DNA from: Lysobacteraceae bacterium
GTDB lineage: Bacteria > Pseudomonadota > Gammaproteobacteria > Xanthomonadales > Rhodanobacteraceae
Reading direction: 5' to 3'
NCBI GenBank assembly: GCA_004143945.1
Contig: SEHB01000007.1
Coordinates: forward strand, 62,001 to 126,000
Length of the DNA: 64,000 nt
Position numbers and translations under genes: made by a program. Position 1 is the first letter of the stretch. The number at the start of each line of letters is the position of its first letter. Shown here piece by piece: positions 1 through 8,678 of this stretch. The notes below the pieces were generated by a model, which was given only the letters and a program-made list of their open reading frames with translations, did not search any database and was not told the DNA's origin.

Positions 1-300
1 TGCCTCGAGGGACGCGCGGGACCCGCGATCGCGGCGACCGACTACGTGCGCGAGTTCGCCGACCAGATCCGCGCGTTCATGCCCGACGGCAAGCGCTACG
101 TCGTGCTCGGCACCGACGGCTTCGGCCGCAGCGACACGCGCGCGAACCTGCGCGGGTTCTTCGAAGTCGACCGTTACTGGATCGCGCACGCCGCGATCGC
201 CGCGCTTGCAGCGGACGGCGAGATGAATCCCGAGGACGTCGCACGCGCGATCAAGCTCTGGAAGCTCGATCCGGACAAGCCCAATCCGCTGACCGTGTAG
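1..300 (+). CDS. aceE: Pyruvate dehydrogenase E1 component, C-terminal end (5' partial)
   Basis: The reading frame is open from the first base and ends at a TAG at 298-300, so only the last 99 residues are in the window. The product is the thiamine-diphosphate E1 subunit of the pyruvate dehydrogenase complex, which decarboxylates pyruvate and acetylates the E2 lipoyl groups in the cytoplasm. The visible part matches the conserved C-terminus of homodimeric AceE: PAIAATDYVREF, then LGTDGFGRSD, then FFEVDRYWIAHAA, and it ends in DKPNPLTV. The catalytic regions lie upstream of the window. The family assignment is firm. Confidence 0.93.
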   Translation, partial: CLEGRAGPAIAATDYVREFADQIRAFMPDGKRYVVLGTDGFGRSDTRANLRGFFEVDRYWIAHAAIAALAADGEMNPEDVARAIKLWKLDPDKPNPLTV

Positions 301-313
301 GTTCCCGCCGCGC

Positions 314-357
314 CGGTCGCGGCACGCGCCCCTGCAGGAGCGGCGCAGCCGCGACCG
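314..357. terminator. Inverted repeat downstream of aceE
   Basis: CGGTCGCGGC at 314-323 is the exact reverse complement of GCCGCGACCG at 348-357, and the 24-base interval can pair further. It lies 13 bases after the aceE stop. There is no T-run, so it could be a weak terminator, an RNA-stabilising hairpin or a REP-type element. The rest of the 301-569 spacer holds no gene. Confidence 0.4.
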
Positions 358-536
358 TCCTGTTGCACGTTCGCGTGCGATGCGCGGTTTCGCGGCGTCG
401 TCGATCGCGCCTTCGGCGCTCCTGCGGGTAGGTGCCGCGTGGGCGGGCGATCGCGTGGGTGCGCACCGTCGCGTTCGGTATCGTCGGGTGCGGCGATCCG
501 CGGCGGGATCGCGTGATGTGTCCCGGTGGAGCGGAA

Positions 537-561
537 CACCGCCGGCGCGTGGCCGGCGGTG
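537..561 (-). terminator. GC-rich hairpin after the HU-like gene
   Basis: CACCGCCGGC at 537-546 pairs perfectly with GCCGGCGGTG at 552-561 around a 5-base loop, starting 8 bases after the stop codon of the minus-strand HU-like gene. No T-tract follows on either strand, so termination is inferred from position and stem stability only. Confidence 0.5.
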
Positions 562-569
562 CGGGGCGA

Positions 570-929
570 TCAGAGCGCCGCGTCCTTGAGCTTCTTCAGC
601 GCGCGGACCTTGAGCTTGACGGTCGCCGGCTTCGCGGCGAACCAGCGCTCTTCCTTCGTGAAGGGGTCGATGCCTTTGCGCTTCGGCTTGGCCGCGACCG
701 CGACCGCGCTGATCTTCAGCAGGCCCGGCAGCGTGAACGTGCCGGCGCCCTTCTTGTTGACCGAATTCGCGACAGCCTGCTCGAGCGATGCGAGCACGGC
801 GCGCACGCCCTTGGGCTCGACGCCGCTGTGTTCGGAGAGGTACGCGACGAGGCCGGACTTGCCGAGCGCTTCGGTGATCGGCTTGGACGCGCTCTTCTTG
901 CCGGCGGCCGGCTTCTTGGATGTAGCCAT
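570..929 (-). CDS. HU/IHF-family histone-like DNA-binding protein
   Basis: A 119-residue basic protein with a Lys/Ala-rich N-terminus (MATSKKPAAGKKSASKP) followed by an HU-like fold. The helical part (ITEALGKSGLVAYLSEHSGV) leads into GTFTLPGLLKISAVAVAAKP, which replaces the usual F-x-LP-x-G-x-f beta region, and then the DNA-binding arm and a Lys-rich tail. HU proteins bend and compact DNA non-specifically as dimers. It is longer than classical HU (about 90 aa) because of both basic tails, a form common in xanthomonads. The ATG at 929 was chosen because the HU alignment starts soon after it and GGGAG lies just upstream; the longer open frame has no family similarity. It converges on aceE. Confidence 0.85.
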   Translation of the reverse strand: MATSKKPAAGKKSASKPITEALGKSGLVAYLSEHSGVEPKGVRAVLASLEQAVANSVNKKGAGTFTLPGLLKISAVAVAAKPKRKGIDPFTKEERWFAAKPATVKLKVRALKKLKDAAL

Positions 930-1274
930 GGTGTTTTGTTCTCCCTTGGGGGTAGCGCGGCGATCCTGTAGCCGCCGCGTCGCCAAGCGTATCCGTTTTT
1001 TGGCGCTTGCGCGCAAGGGGGAGGCGCAAAAAACCCTGAAAATCGCACCTCCCGCAGCTGCTCGACGCGGCGAACGCCATTTCCGCCGCATCTGCGCCAC
1101 GCCGACCCTGCGTGCGCTGTCATGATCCGGTCGCTTCGGCACGCCAACCTGCGCGCCGGCGTCGACGCCCGGCGGTCCTCCCGATGCGGGAATCGCCCGC
1201 GAAAATGCCGATCGTTGACGGTAGACTGCGCGCGCCGCGTCCGTCGAAGTGGCCACCACCAGGGGATTTCCGCG
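930..1274. other. Intergenic region between the HU-like and nuclease genes
   Basis: This 345-base divergent spacer must carry promoters for both flanking genes, but I see no strong -35/-10 pair. It contains A/T runs unusual for this genome, TTTTTTGG near 995 and CAAAAAAC near 1027. The open frame continuing upstream of 1275 is Arg-rich noise. No RNA gene is seen. Confidence 0.5.
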
Positions 1275-4200
1275 ATGTCGTTCCAGATCCGTCGTCCGGC
1301 CGCCGGACGGTTTGCCGCATCACGTCCGTCGCGCCGCGCGCGCCTCCACGCATGCGCCTCGCTGCTGCTGCTCGGCCTGTCCGCGCCGGCGTTGGCGCAG
1401 GTGTTCCTGGACGTGCTCGACAACCCGTACCAGCAGAATTTCGACGGCCTGCCGGCGAGCGGGTCCGCGACCTGGACCAACAACGCGACGATCACGGGCT
1501 GGTACCACGCGCGCACGGGCACGGGCCTCACGGTCGTCGCGAACGACGGCAGCAGCAACGGTGGCAACCTCTACAGCTACGGTGTCGGTACCACGGCCGA
1601 GCGCGCACTCGGATCGCTCGGCTCGAGCAATGCGGCGGTGGGTCATCTGTTCTGGGGTGCGCGGCTGCACAACAACACCGGAGCCACGATCACGTCGCTC
1701 GAGGTGTCCTACGTCGGCGAGCAGTGGCGCAACAGCGCGGCGGCGGCGCAGACGATTTCGTTCTCGTACCTGCTCGGCACGCCCTCGGTCACGGGTTCGC
1801 TCGCCGACTTCCAGGCCGCCGGAACGGCGGTACCTGCGCTCGATTTCACCGGCCCCGTCACGGGCGGCACCGCCGGGGCGCTGAGCGGCAATCTGGTCGC
1901 CAACCGCGTCGCACGCAGCTTCACGATCGACGGACTGTCGATACCCGTGGGTTCGGAAATCCTGCTGCGCTGGTCCGATCCCGACCATACGGGCGCCGAC
2001 CACGGTCTTTCGATCGACGAGTTCTCGGTCACCCCGCGCGGCGGCGCGCCGTTGCCGGCGCTCACCCTCGCGGATGCGTCCGTGGTCGAAGGCGATGCCG
2101 GCACCACGATGCTGAACTTCGTCGTTTCGCTGTCTGCGCCGGCGCCCGCGGGCGGCGTCAGCTTCGACATCGCGACCGCCGACAACACCGCGACGTCACC
2201 GTCCGACTACGTCGCGCAGTCGCTGCCGGGCGTGGTGATCCCGGCTGGCGTCCAGACATACGCGTTCAACGTGGCGATCAACGGCGACACGCTGCCGGAG
2301 ACCAGCGAAACGCTGTTCGTCAACGTGACCAACATCACCGGTGCGACCGCGCTCGACACGCAGGCGACCGGCACCATCGTCAATGACGACGCCGCACCGA
2401 CGTTGTCGATCACCGACGTCACGGGCGTCGAAGGCAACGCCGGCACGACGACGTTCTCGTTCGTCGTCCAGCTGTCGTCACCGTCGCCGACCAGTGTCGG
2501 CTTCGACATCGCGACCGCCGACCTCAGCGCGAGCGCACCGGCCGACTACGTCGCGCATGCGCTGAGCGGCCAGGTCATCCCGCCGGGCGTGACGAGCTAC
2601 GTGTTCGACGTGACCGTCAATGGCGATGCGCTGCCGGAGGCCGACGAAACCTTCCGCGTCGACGTCGGCAACATCGTCGGCAGCGTGATCGTCGCCGATA
2701 CCGAGGCGACGGGCACGATCCTCAACGACGACCTCGACCGCATCCACGATGTGCAGGGCAATGGCGCGGTTTCGCCGATCGTCGGCGCGACGGTGGTGAT
2801 CGAAGGCGTCGTCAGCGCGAGCTACCAGGGCAATGGCGGCCTGTCCGGCTTCTTCCTGCAGGAAGAGGACGCCGACGCCGACGCCGACCCCGCGACGTCG
2901 GAGGGCGTGTTCGTGTTCTGCTCGAGCTGCCCGGTGCCGGTCGCCGAAGGCCAGCGCGTGCGCGTCGCCGGCACCGTCAGCGAGTTCTTCAACATGACGC
3001 AGGTGAATGCGACCACGCTCGCGGCGGTCAGCGTGGTCGATGCCGGCAACCACCTCGCCGACATCACGCCGGCGACGATCGACCTTCCGGTCGCCGGCGC
3101 GATCGATGCGTACTACGAACCGCGTGAAGGCATGCTCGTCACGTATGCCGACACGCTCGCGGTCGGCGAGTATTTCGAACTCGCGCGCTACGGCCAGATC
3201 GAGTTGTACGAGGGCGGGCGCCCGCGCCAGTACACCGCGGACAACATGCCGACCCCCGCGGGCTACGCCGCGCACCTCGACGAACTCGCCCGCCGCCGCG
3301 TCATCCTCGACGATCGCAACAACATGCAGAACTGGCCGCTCTCGCTCGTCGACGGCAGCCAGTTCGTCTGGCATCCGCGCGCGAACGGCGGCCTCTCGAC
3401 CGGCTCGCAGGGGCTCGATTTCTTCCGCGGCGGCGACGAAGTCATCGCGTTGACCGGCGTGCTGCACTGGTCGTTCGCGGGCCTGACCGGCACCGACGCC
3501 TGGCGCATCCGTCCGACCGATTCGAACCCGGTCACGTTCACGGTCGCCAACCCGCGCCCGGACACGCCGCCCGCCGTCGGCGGCGCGATCAAGGCCGCGA
3601 GCGTGAACCTGCTGAACTGGTTCACGACGATCGACACGACCTCGAGCACGAACAGCGGGCCGTGCGGCCCCTCTGGCGGCATGGATTGCCGCGGCGCCGA
3701 CAGCGCGGCCGAACTCGTGCGCCAGCGTGATCGCACCTCGACCATGCTCTGCGGCCTCGGCGCCGACGTGATCGGCCTTGGCGAGCTCGAGAACACGACG
3801 CCGCGCGACGCGATCGACGACCTGCTCGCAGCGGTCAACGCGAGCTGCGGCGGCGCGCATCCGTACGTCTACGCCGACACCGGCGGCACGCTCGGCACCG
3901 ATGCGATCCGCGTCGCGATCGTCTACCGCAGCGGCGTGCTCGCGCCGGTCGGCGCGCCGCTCGTCGACCTCGATCCCGTGCACAGCCGCCCGCCGACCGC
4001 GCAGGTGTTCGATGTCGCCGATGCGTCGAACGCGGCGTTCGGCCAGCGCTTCAGCGTCGTCGCGAACCACCTGAAGTCCAAGCGCTGCGACGACGCGACC
4101 GGCGGCGACGTCGATGCGAACGACGGCCAGGGCTGCTTCTCCGCGCGTCGCACCGCGCAGGCGCAGCGCGTGCATGCGTGGGTCAACGCGGCCGTGATCC

Positions 4201-6182
4201 CCGCCGCGGGCGGCGACACCGACGTGCTGCTGCTCGGCGACTTCAATTCGCATGCGATGGAAGCGCCGATCACCGCGCTCACGGGTATCGGCTACATCGA
4301 TCTCATGACCTCGTTCGGCGGCATCGACGCGTATTCCTACGTGTTCGACGGCCAGCTCGGCCACCTCGACTACGCGCTCGCGAGCGCGAGCCTCGCCGAC
4401 CAGGTCGTCGGCGCGGCCGCGTGGCACGTCAATGCGGACGAGATCCAGCTGTTCGACTACAACGACGACGTGCGTGACACGGGCGAGGCGGTGCACGAGG
4501 AAGAGCCGAACGGTTCCGCGCTCGCGCCTGCGCGCAGCCTGTACCAGGCCGGCACGCCGTGGCGTGCGTCGGACCATGATCCGGTGGTGGTGGGCCTGTT
4601 CGGTGGCGAGTCCGATCTTGCGGTCACCCTGAATGCCGACTCGGCTGCCATCGCGGGTTCCACGACGGGCTACTCCATCGGAGTCACGAACCTCGGTCCC
4701 AACGCCGCGCTCAACGCACGCTGGTCAGACACATTGCCCGCCGGCACCAGGTTCGTGGCCGTGGACGCACCCGCGGATTGGTCGTGTTCGACGCCGCCGG
4801 TGGGAGCGGGCGGGGTGGTCACCTGCAGCACCGGAAGCCTGGCGTCCATCGTCAATGTCTTCTTCACCCTGACGGTCGCGCTCGACGCGGCCATCGAAGA
4901 GGGCACCTTGCTGGACAACACCGTGGTGGTGGAATCCGACAACTTCGATCCCGAGACGAGCGACAACAGCGCCAGCTTCGAGTTCATGGTGTGGCTGAGC
5001 GCCGACCTGTCGATCCAGGTTTCCGATTCGCCTGACCCCGTGGTCGCCGGAGGGTTGCTGACCTACACGGTCGTGCTGCACAACTCCGGCCCGAGCTATT
5101 CCGGCGACATCACGACCAGCACCGGCGTGCCCGCGGGTACCAGCTTCGTGTCGCTGGATGCGCCGCTCGACTGGAGTTGCGATACGCCCGCGGCGGGTGG
5201 AACGGGCCTGGTGTTCTGCAATCTGGAACGGCTCGGGCTCGGCGAGAGCGAATCCTGGACGATGGTCGTGCAGGTCGACGCGGGCCTCGCAGAAGGCACC
5301 ATGATCCACATGATCGCGAGCCTCGCCACGCTCACGGGTGATCCCACCGGGGGAGACCACGAGGCGAGCGCTACGACGTTCGTCGTTGCGCCGCCCGAAG
5401 GCGTGCTGTCGATCGCTCCGTCGAACGTCGATTTCGGCACCCATGTCATCGGCACGACCAGTGCGCCCGCGACCGTCACACTCGCCAATGCGGGTGACGC
5501 CGCGCTCGAAGTGACCGGGCTCACGCCGGCCACGACGCCATTCTCGCGCAGCGGCGGAACGTGCGCGGCGGACCCGCCGCTCACGCTCGGCGTCGGCGCG
5601 AGCTGCACGTTGCAGTACGTGTTCGCGCCGACCACGGCCGGCGCTGCGAACCAGGTGCTGACGGTCGCATCCGACGCACCGGGTAGCGGCACGATCACGC
5701 TCTCCGGCGACGGCACGCCCGCACCCGCGGACATCGCGATCTCGATTGATGATGGCCGCGAGTACGTGCAGGTCGGCGATACGCTCGAATACATCATCAC
5801 CGTTTCGCACGTCGCGGGCACCGGCACGGCGAACGCGACCGTCACCGACATCCTGCCGCCGGAACTCGACGAAGGTGCATGGACCTGCGTTCCCGCCGGT
5901 GGCGCGAGCTGTGCTGGCGGGAACGGCAACGTGCTCACCGATGTCGCGCTGCTGCCGCCCGGCGGTACGGCGAGCTATGTCTACACCGCGGTCGTGATGA
6001 CCGAAGGCAGCGGCGTCATCGCGAATGGCGCGACCGTCGACGCGGGTGCGAAGGATGCGAACCCCGCCAACGACAGCGCTGCCGACACGCCTGCCGACGT
6101 CGTCGTGGTGTTCCGCGATGGCTTCGACGAAACGTCGGTCGGCGAAGAGCCGGCCGCTTCGGAGCCGGCGCCGCAGGACTGA
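1275..6182 (+). CDS. ExeM/NucH-type secreted endonuclease with Calx-beta and DUF11 repeats
   Basis: A 1635-residue exported protein. Residues 1-41 form a long signal peptide (Arg-rich n-region, LLLLGLSAPALA). Residues about 42-255 form a beta-rich domain also found in the endonuclease I at 53060-55279. Two Calx-beta domains follow (about 261-372 and 375-485; each has VEG-x-AGTT and ends in GTI-x-NDD), then an OB-like domain (about 489-592). The catalytic endonuclease/exonuclease/phosphatase domain (about 771-1110) has LGELEN, VVANHLKSK, LLGDFNS and ASDHDPVVVG, supplying the metal and catalytic residues. Three DUF11-type repeats and one HYDIN/ASPM-like domain follow, and the protein ends near VVVFRDGFD. 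ExeM/NucH enzymes cut extracellular DNA for nutrition or biofilm release. The ATG at 1275 has AGGGG 9 bases upstream and opens the signal peptide; the earlier in-frame start at 1122 does not. Confidence 0.88.
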   Translation: MSFQIRRPAAGRFAASRPSRRARLHACASLLLLGLSAPALAQVFLDVLDNPYQQNFDGLPASGSATWTNNATITGWYHARTGTGLTVVANDGSSNGGNLYSYGVGTTAERALGSLGSSNAAVGHLFWGARLHNNTGATITSLEVSYVGEQWRNSAAAAQTISFSYLLGTPSVTGSLADFQAAGTAVPALDFTGPVTGGTAGALSGNLVANRVARSFTIDGLSIPVGSEILLRWSDPDHTGADHGLSIDEFSVTPRGGAPLPALTLADASVVEGDAGTTMLNFVVSLSAPAPAGGVSFDIATADNTATSPSDYVAQSLPGVVIPAGVQTYAFNVAINGDTLPETSETLFVNVTNITGATALDTQATGTIVNDDAAPTLSITDVTGVEGNAGTTTFSFVVQLSSPSPTSVGFDIATADLSASAPADYVAHALSGQVIPPGVTSYVFDVTVNGDALPEADETFRVDVGNIVGSVIVADTEATGTILNDDLDRIHDVQGNGAVSPIVGATVVIEGVVSASYQGNGGLSGFFLQEEDADADADPATSEGVFVFCSSCPVPVAEGQRVRVAGTVSEFFNMTQVNATTLAAVSVVDAGNHLADITPATIDLPVAGAIDAYYEPREGMLVTYADTLAVGEYFELARYGQIELYEGGRPRQYTADNMPTPAGYAAHLDELARRRVILDDRNNMQNWPLSLVDGSQFVWHPRANGGLSTGSQGLDFFRGGDEVIALTGVLHWSFAGLTGTDAWRIRPTDSNPVTFTVANPRPDTPPAVGGAIKAASVNLLNWFTTIDTTSSTNSGPCGPSGGMDCRGADSAAELVRQRDRTSTMLCGLGADVIGLGELENTTPRDAIDDLLAAVNASCGGAHPYVYADTGGTLGTDAIRVAIVYRSGVLAPVGAPLVDLDPVHSRPPTAQVFDVADASNAAFGQRFSVVANHLKSKRCDDATGGDVDANDGQGCFSARRTAQAQRVHAWVNAAVIPAAGGDTDVLLLGDFNSHAMEAPITALTGIGYIDLMTSFGGIDAYSYVFDGQLGHLDYALASASLADQVVGAAAWHVNADEIQLFDYNDDVRDTGEAVHEEEPNGSALAPARSLYQAGTPWRASDHDPVVVGLFGGESDLAVTLNADSAAIAGSTTGYSIGVTNLGPNAALNARWSDTLPAGTRFVAVDAPADWSCSTPPVGAGGVVTCSTGSLASIVNVFFTLTVALDAAIEEGTLLDNTVVVESDNFDPETSDNSASFEFMVWLSADLSIQVSDSPDPVVAGGLLTYTVVLHNSGPSYSGDITTSTGVPAGTSFVSLDAPLDWSCDTPAAGGTGLVFCNLERLGLGESESWTMVVQVDAGLAEGTMIHMIASLATLTGDPTGGDHEASATTFVVAPPEGVLSIAPSNVDFGTHVIGTTSAPATVTLANAGDAALEVTGLTPATTPFSRSGGTCAADPPLTLGVGASCTLQYVFAPTTAGAANQVLTVASDAPGSGTITLSGDGTPAPADIAISIDDGREYVQVGDTLEYIITVSHVAGTGTANATVTDILPPELDEGAWTCVPAGGASCAGGNGNVLTDVALLPPGGTASYVYTAVVMTEGSGVIANGATVDAGAKDANPANDSAADTPADVVVVFRDGFDETSVGEEPAASEPAPQD

Positions 6183-6235
6183 CGAGCGGTGTGCTCGATC
6201 CTGATTGTGAGCTTCGGATCAGGATCAAGAGCGCC

Positions 6236-6371
6236 CTCATCCGGGTCTTCGATCCACCTTCCCCCGCTAGCGGGGGAAGGGAAGGCGGTCGCGGCGGAAT
6301 GGCCCCGGTTCCGGCCAGTTCCTCCTTCCCCCGCTTGCGGGGGAAGGTGCCCCGCAGGGGCGGATGAGGGC
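6236..6371. repeat. Pair of REP-like palindromes in inverted arrangement
   Basis: Two 24-bp near-identical palindromes occupy 6257-6280 and 6324-6347, with arms CCTTCCCCCGC and GCGGGGGAAGG. The first follows CCCTCATCCG and the second precedes TGCCCCGCAGGGGCGGATGA, so they form an inverted pair like a BIME. Related copies are at 28202-28226 and 28641-28690. They fill most of the 6183-6498 spacer and may end the nuclease transcript. Confidence 0.75.
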
Positions 6372-6498
6372 CGCTCCTGCTCTTCGCGCCTGCCCGCCCT
6401 TCGCCGCGCTGATGGATGACGTGAGGTTTCGCCGCGTCGGGTTGCGGCAGCGCGCGGTCGGTGGAACAGTGGCGCCGTTCCCCCGATGGAGCCTCGCC

Positions 6499-7239
6499 AT
6501 GAACCGAGCCCTGTTCCTCGTTGCATTCGCCGCGACATCCGCCATCGCCCTGCCTGCTTTCGCTGCGCAGGCGCCGGCCTCGGGTCTGGTCGCCGTGCCG
6601 CTCACCGACATCGCGCAGCCGATCATCCACGGCGATTCGTTCAAGTCGATCGATCACCTGCGGCACCAGCGCGGCAGCCATGCCTCGCGCGTGGATGCGC
6701 CTGTCGGTCTCACCGATGCCGATTTCTCGGTGCAGTTCGACGCCGGCGTCTCGCGTGATGCACGCGCGGACTACATCGCCGACGTCGAGCGCAGCAGTGG
6801 CATCCAGGCAGCGCGCGCGCTCGACGCCTGGTACGACCGCCACGATGCGCACGCGCTGCTGCGCGATGCGATGGCCCCGTATGCGCTGCGCGGCGACGAC
6901 TTCGCCGACGTGACCACCGCATGGCTCGTCGTGATGTGGTCGATCGCGAACCAGGCACCGATGCCGTCGCCCGAATCGGTGCAGGCCGTGCGCATGCAGA
7001 CGCGCGCGTCGCTGCTCGACAAAGGCCGCGTGCCCGAGCGCGCCGCCGAACGCCAGCGTGCGCTCGAAGCGCTGGTCTACCAGACCGTCACGCTGATGCA
7101 CGCGCGCGACTCGGCGGTCGCGAACGGCGACGCCGCGTATCTCGCCGAACTGGCCGATTCGGCGCAGGCGGGCATGCGACGCCAGCATTTCGACCTGCGT
7201 GCGATGGCGATGACCGACGCGGGCCTCGAGCGCCGCTGA
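6499..7239 (+). CDS. Exported protein of unknown function (DUF6683-like)
   Basis: A 246-residue protein with a clear signal peptide (MNRALFLVAFAATSAIALPA, cleavage after AFAA near residue 23), so it should be periplasmic or secreted. The mature part is mostly helical and has no enzyme motif I recognise. Around residues 130-160, DFADVTTAWLVVMWSIANQ followed by a VQAVRMQTRASLLD helix resembles proteins annotated as DUF6683; this is a recollection of the pattern, not a match I could run. The ATG at 6499 has GGAG about 8 bases upstream and starts the signal peptide. It stands alone between two REP-type elements. Confidence 0.75.
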   Translation: MNRALFLVAFAATSAIALPAFAAQAPASGLVAVPLTDIAQPIIHGDSFKSIDHLRHQRGSHASRVDAPVGLTDADFSVQFDAGVSRDARADYIADVERSSGIQAARALDAWYDRHDAHALLRDAMAPYALRGDDFADVTTAWLVVMWSIANQAPMPSPESVQAVRMQTRASLLDKGRVPERAAERQRALEALVYQTVTLMHARDSAVANGDAAYLAELADSAQAGMRRQHFDLRAMAMTDAGLERR

Positions 7240-7246
7240 ACGGCTT

Positions 7247-7282
7247 CGCAGGCTGGACGGCCGAAGGCCGGCCAGCCTGCAT
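7247..7282. repeat. REP-like hairpin of the GCTGGACG family
   Basis: GCAGGCTGGACGGCCG is followed by its imperfect reverse complement CGGCCAGCCTGC, giving a hairpin just after the stop of the preceding gene. Related elements with (G/C)AGGCTGGACG or its complement lie at 28562-28598, 49634-49660, 52963-53042 and 60329-60362, so this is a dispersed family as well as a possible convergent terminator. Confidence 0.65.
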
Positions 7283-7335
7283 TCGTCGCGCGAAGTTCGC
7301 CGCATGCAGCGCGCAACGCACATGCACCGTGCCGG

Positions 7336-7719
7336 CTAGTTGATCGCGAACACCGACTCCGGCGCGCCATAGCGCGCCGCCCAGGGCGCCCATGCGACAT
7401 CGGCGGGGCCGATCACCTGCACCACCATCGTCCATTCGCCGGCCTTGAACCGCAGCAGCGCCGCGTAGGTCTGTGATGCGCCGCCCGCCGCCGCGAGCGC
7501 CTCGAGCGCGCTGCCCGTGTAGTCGTACGGCGCGCCTAGCGCGTCGCGCAGGTCCGCGAACAGGAACGCCCATTCGCCTTCGATCGTGAGCGCGACGGGC
7601 GCGAGCCACGCCAGTTTCTTCAGCTCGGCCGATGCGGCCGCTTCGGCGATCGCGGTGATCGCGTGAGTGGATTCCGTTTCGATGGCGTCGACGTCGCCGA
7701 CGCGTGCGTGTGCTTCCAT
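7336..7719 (-). CDS. Small conserved-type protein of unknown function
   Basis: A 127-residue acidic protein without signal peptide or membrane segment. After a Thr/Ala-rich helix (THAITAIAEAAASAELKK) it shows beta-type stretches such as LAPVALTIEGEWAFLFADL and EWTMVVQVIGPADVAWAPW, which suggests an alpha/beta domain. I do not recognise the family. AGGAG lies 6 bases before the ATG at 7719, which decides this start over the longer frame. It is downstream of mrfB on the same strand after a 146-base gap in which I see no other gene. Confidence 0.7.
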   Translation of the reverse strand: MEAHARVGDVDAIETESTHAITAIAEAAASAELKKLAWLAPVALTIEGEWAFLFADLRDALGAPYDYTGSALEALAAAGGASQTYAALLRFKAGEWTMVVQVIGPADVAWAPWAARYGAPESVFAIN

Positions 7720-7865
7720 GGCCACTCCTGGCGGGAAAGGGACGCGGACCGCCCTTGCAGTCGATGCCCTCACGCGTCCGTTCGTGGCCGTGGCACCGGG
7801 GCGATCCTCGCGCAGGATCGGCTGTCCACGCTGAACCCATTCCACATGCGACGCGATCTTGACGA

Positions 7866-8678
7866 TCACGTCACACATTTCGCGGCACTGCCGCCGAGAT
7901 GCTCGCCGAGCCGCATCAGCGTGACGACGTCCTGCCGGTTGTGCTCGATCACGCGCGCGAGGTTGCGCGAGGACTGCCCGCGCAGGAACGCGAGCCACGC
8001 AGCTGGCGCCTCGGAGCCCGGCAGGTCGTCCTCGCGCACGATGCCGAGCGCGTGGCGCTCGATCGTCGCGAGCCGGCAGTTCTCGTAGACGCCGCGGTAC
8101 ATGCGCCGAGTCGGATGCAGCCAGTCCACGTGCGGCAACGCATCGAGCCGATGCGCGATGCGGTTGAGGCGCAGCCGGCCCTTCAGCAACGGCGCGTCGT
8201 AGCACTTGCCGTTGTAGCTCGCGAGGATCGTGTCTTCGCACAGCCAATCCGCGAACAGCGCGAGCATCGCGGCCTCGCCCGCGATCGAGGTCAGGTAGAG
8301 CTGGCGTACATGGAGCTGCTGCGCACGCCACGCGGCGACGCCGATCATGAACGCGCGCGTGCCGACGCCGCCCGCGAGCCCGGTGGTTTCGGTATCGAAG
8401 CAGAGCAGGCGCTCGCGATCGACGACCGGGGCATCCGGCAGCGGAAGCGCGATCCAGCGCTCGGCGGGCCAGGCGCATTGCCACTCGACGAGCCGCACGC
8501 CGGGCGCGACTTCGGTACCGCCGGGCGCGGGCAACGCCGCGCGCGCACGATTGCGCACGCGCAGCAGCGCCCGCAGCGCGTCGGCACGCGGCGGGCTCGA
8601 ATCGATCGGCGAGCTGGCGCGCGTCGCGAGGCCGGCATCGGCGCGCAGGCGGCGCAATCGATCGGCAAGGCTACTCAT
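7866..8678 (-). CDS. mrfB: MrfB/YprB-like RNase H-fold exonuclease
   Basis: A 270-residue protein with a DnaQ-like 3'-5' exonuclease domain. LCFDTETTGLAGGVGTRAF gives the first acidic motif (D-x-E), ILASYNGKCYDAPLL the second, and IEHNRQDVVTLMRL the last motif with its catalytic Asp. In Bacillus subtilis, MrfB (YprB) works with the helicase MrfA in repair of mitomycin C damage. The same pairing is present here: the ATG at 8678 overlaps the helicase stop in an ATGA arrangement, so the two genes should be translationally coupled. The first 80 or so residues are a poorly conserved, Arg-rich helical region. The name is by family and gene pairing; activity in this organism is inferred. Confidence 0.85.
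   Translation of the reverse strand: MSSLADRLRRLRADAGLATRASSPIDSSPPRADALRALLRVRNRARAALPAPGGTEVAPGVRLVEWQCAWPAERWIALPLPDAPVVDRERLLCFDTETTGLAGGVGTRAFMIGVAAWRAQQLHVRQLYLTSIAGEAAMLALFADWLCEDTILASYNGKCYDAPLLKGRLRLNRIAHRLDALPHVDWLHPTRRMYRGVYENCRLATIERHALGIVREDDLPGSEAPAAWLAFLRGQSSRNLARVIEHNRQDVVTLMRLGEHLGGSAAKCVT

Noticed and set aside
1122..1274. Longer start for the ExeM-type nuclease
   Set aside because: The extra 51 residues are Arg-rich and would bury the signal peptide; AGGGG and the signal sequence support 1275.
2478..4577. Long minus-strand open frame opposite the large nuclease gene
   Set aside because: Its translation is Arg/Ala/Val-rich without domains, a mirror of GC-rich codon use on the coding strand. 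Similar long frames opposite mrfA, brxC, pglZ, dsbD and groEL were dismissed for the same reason.
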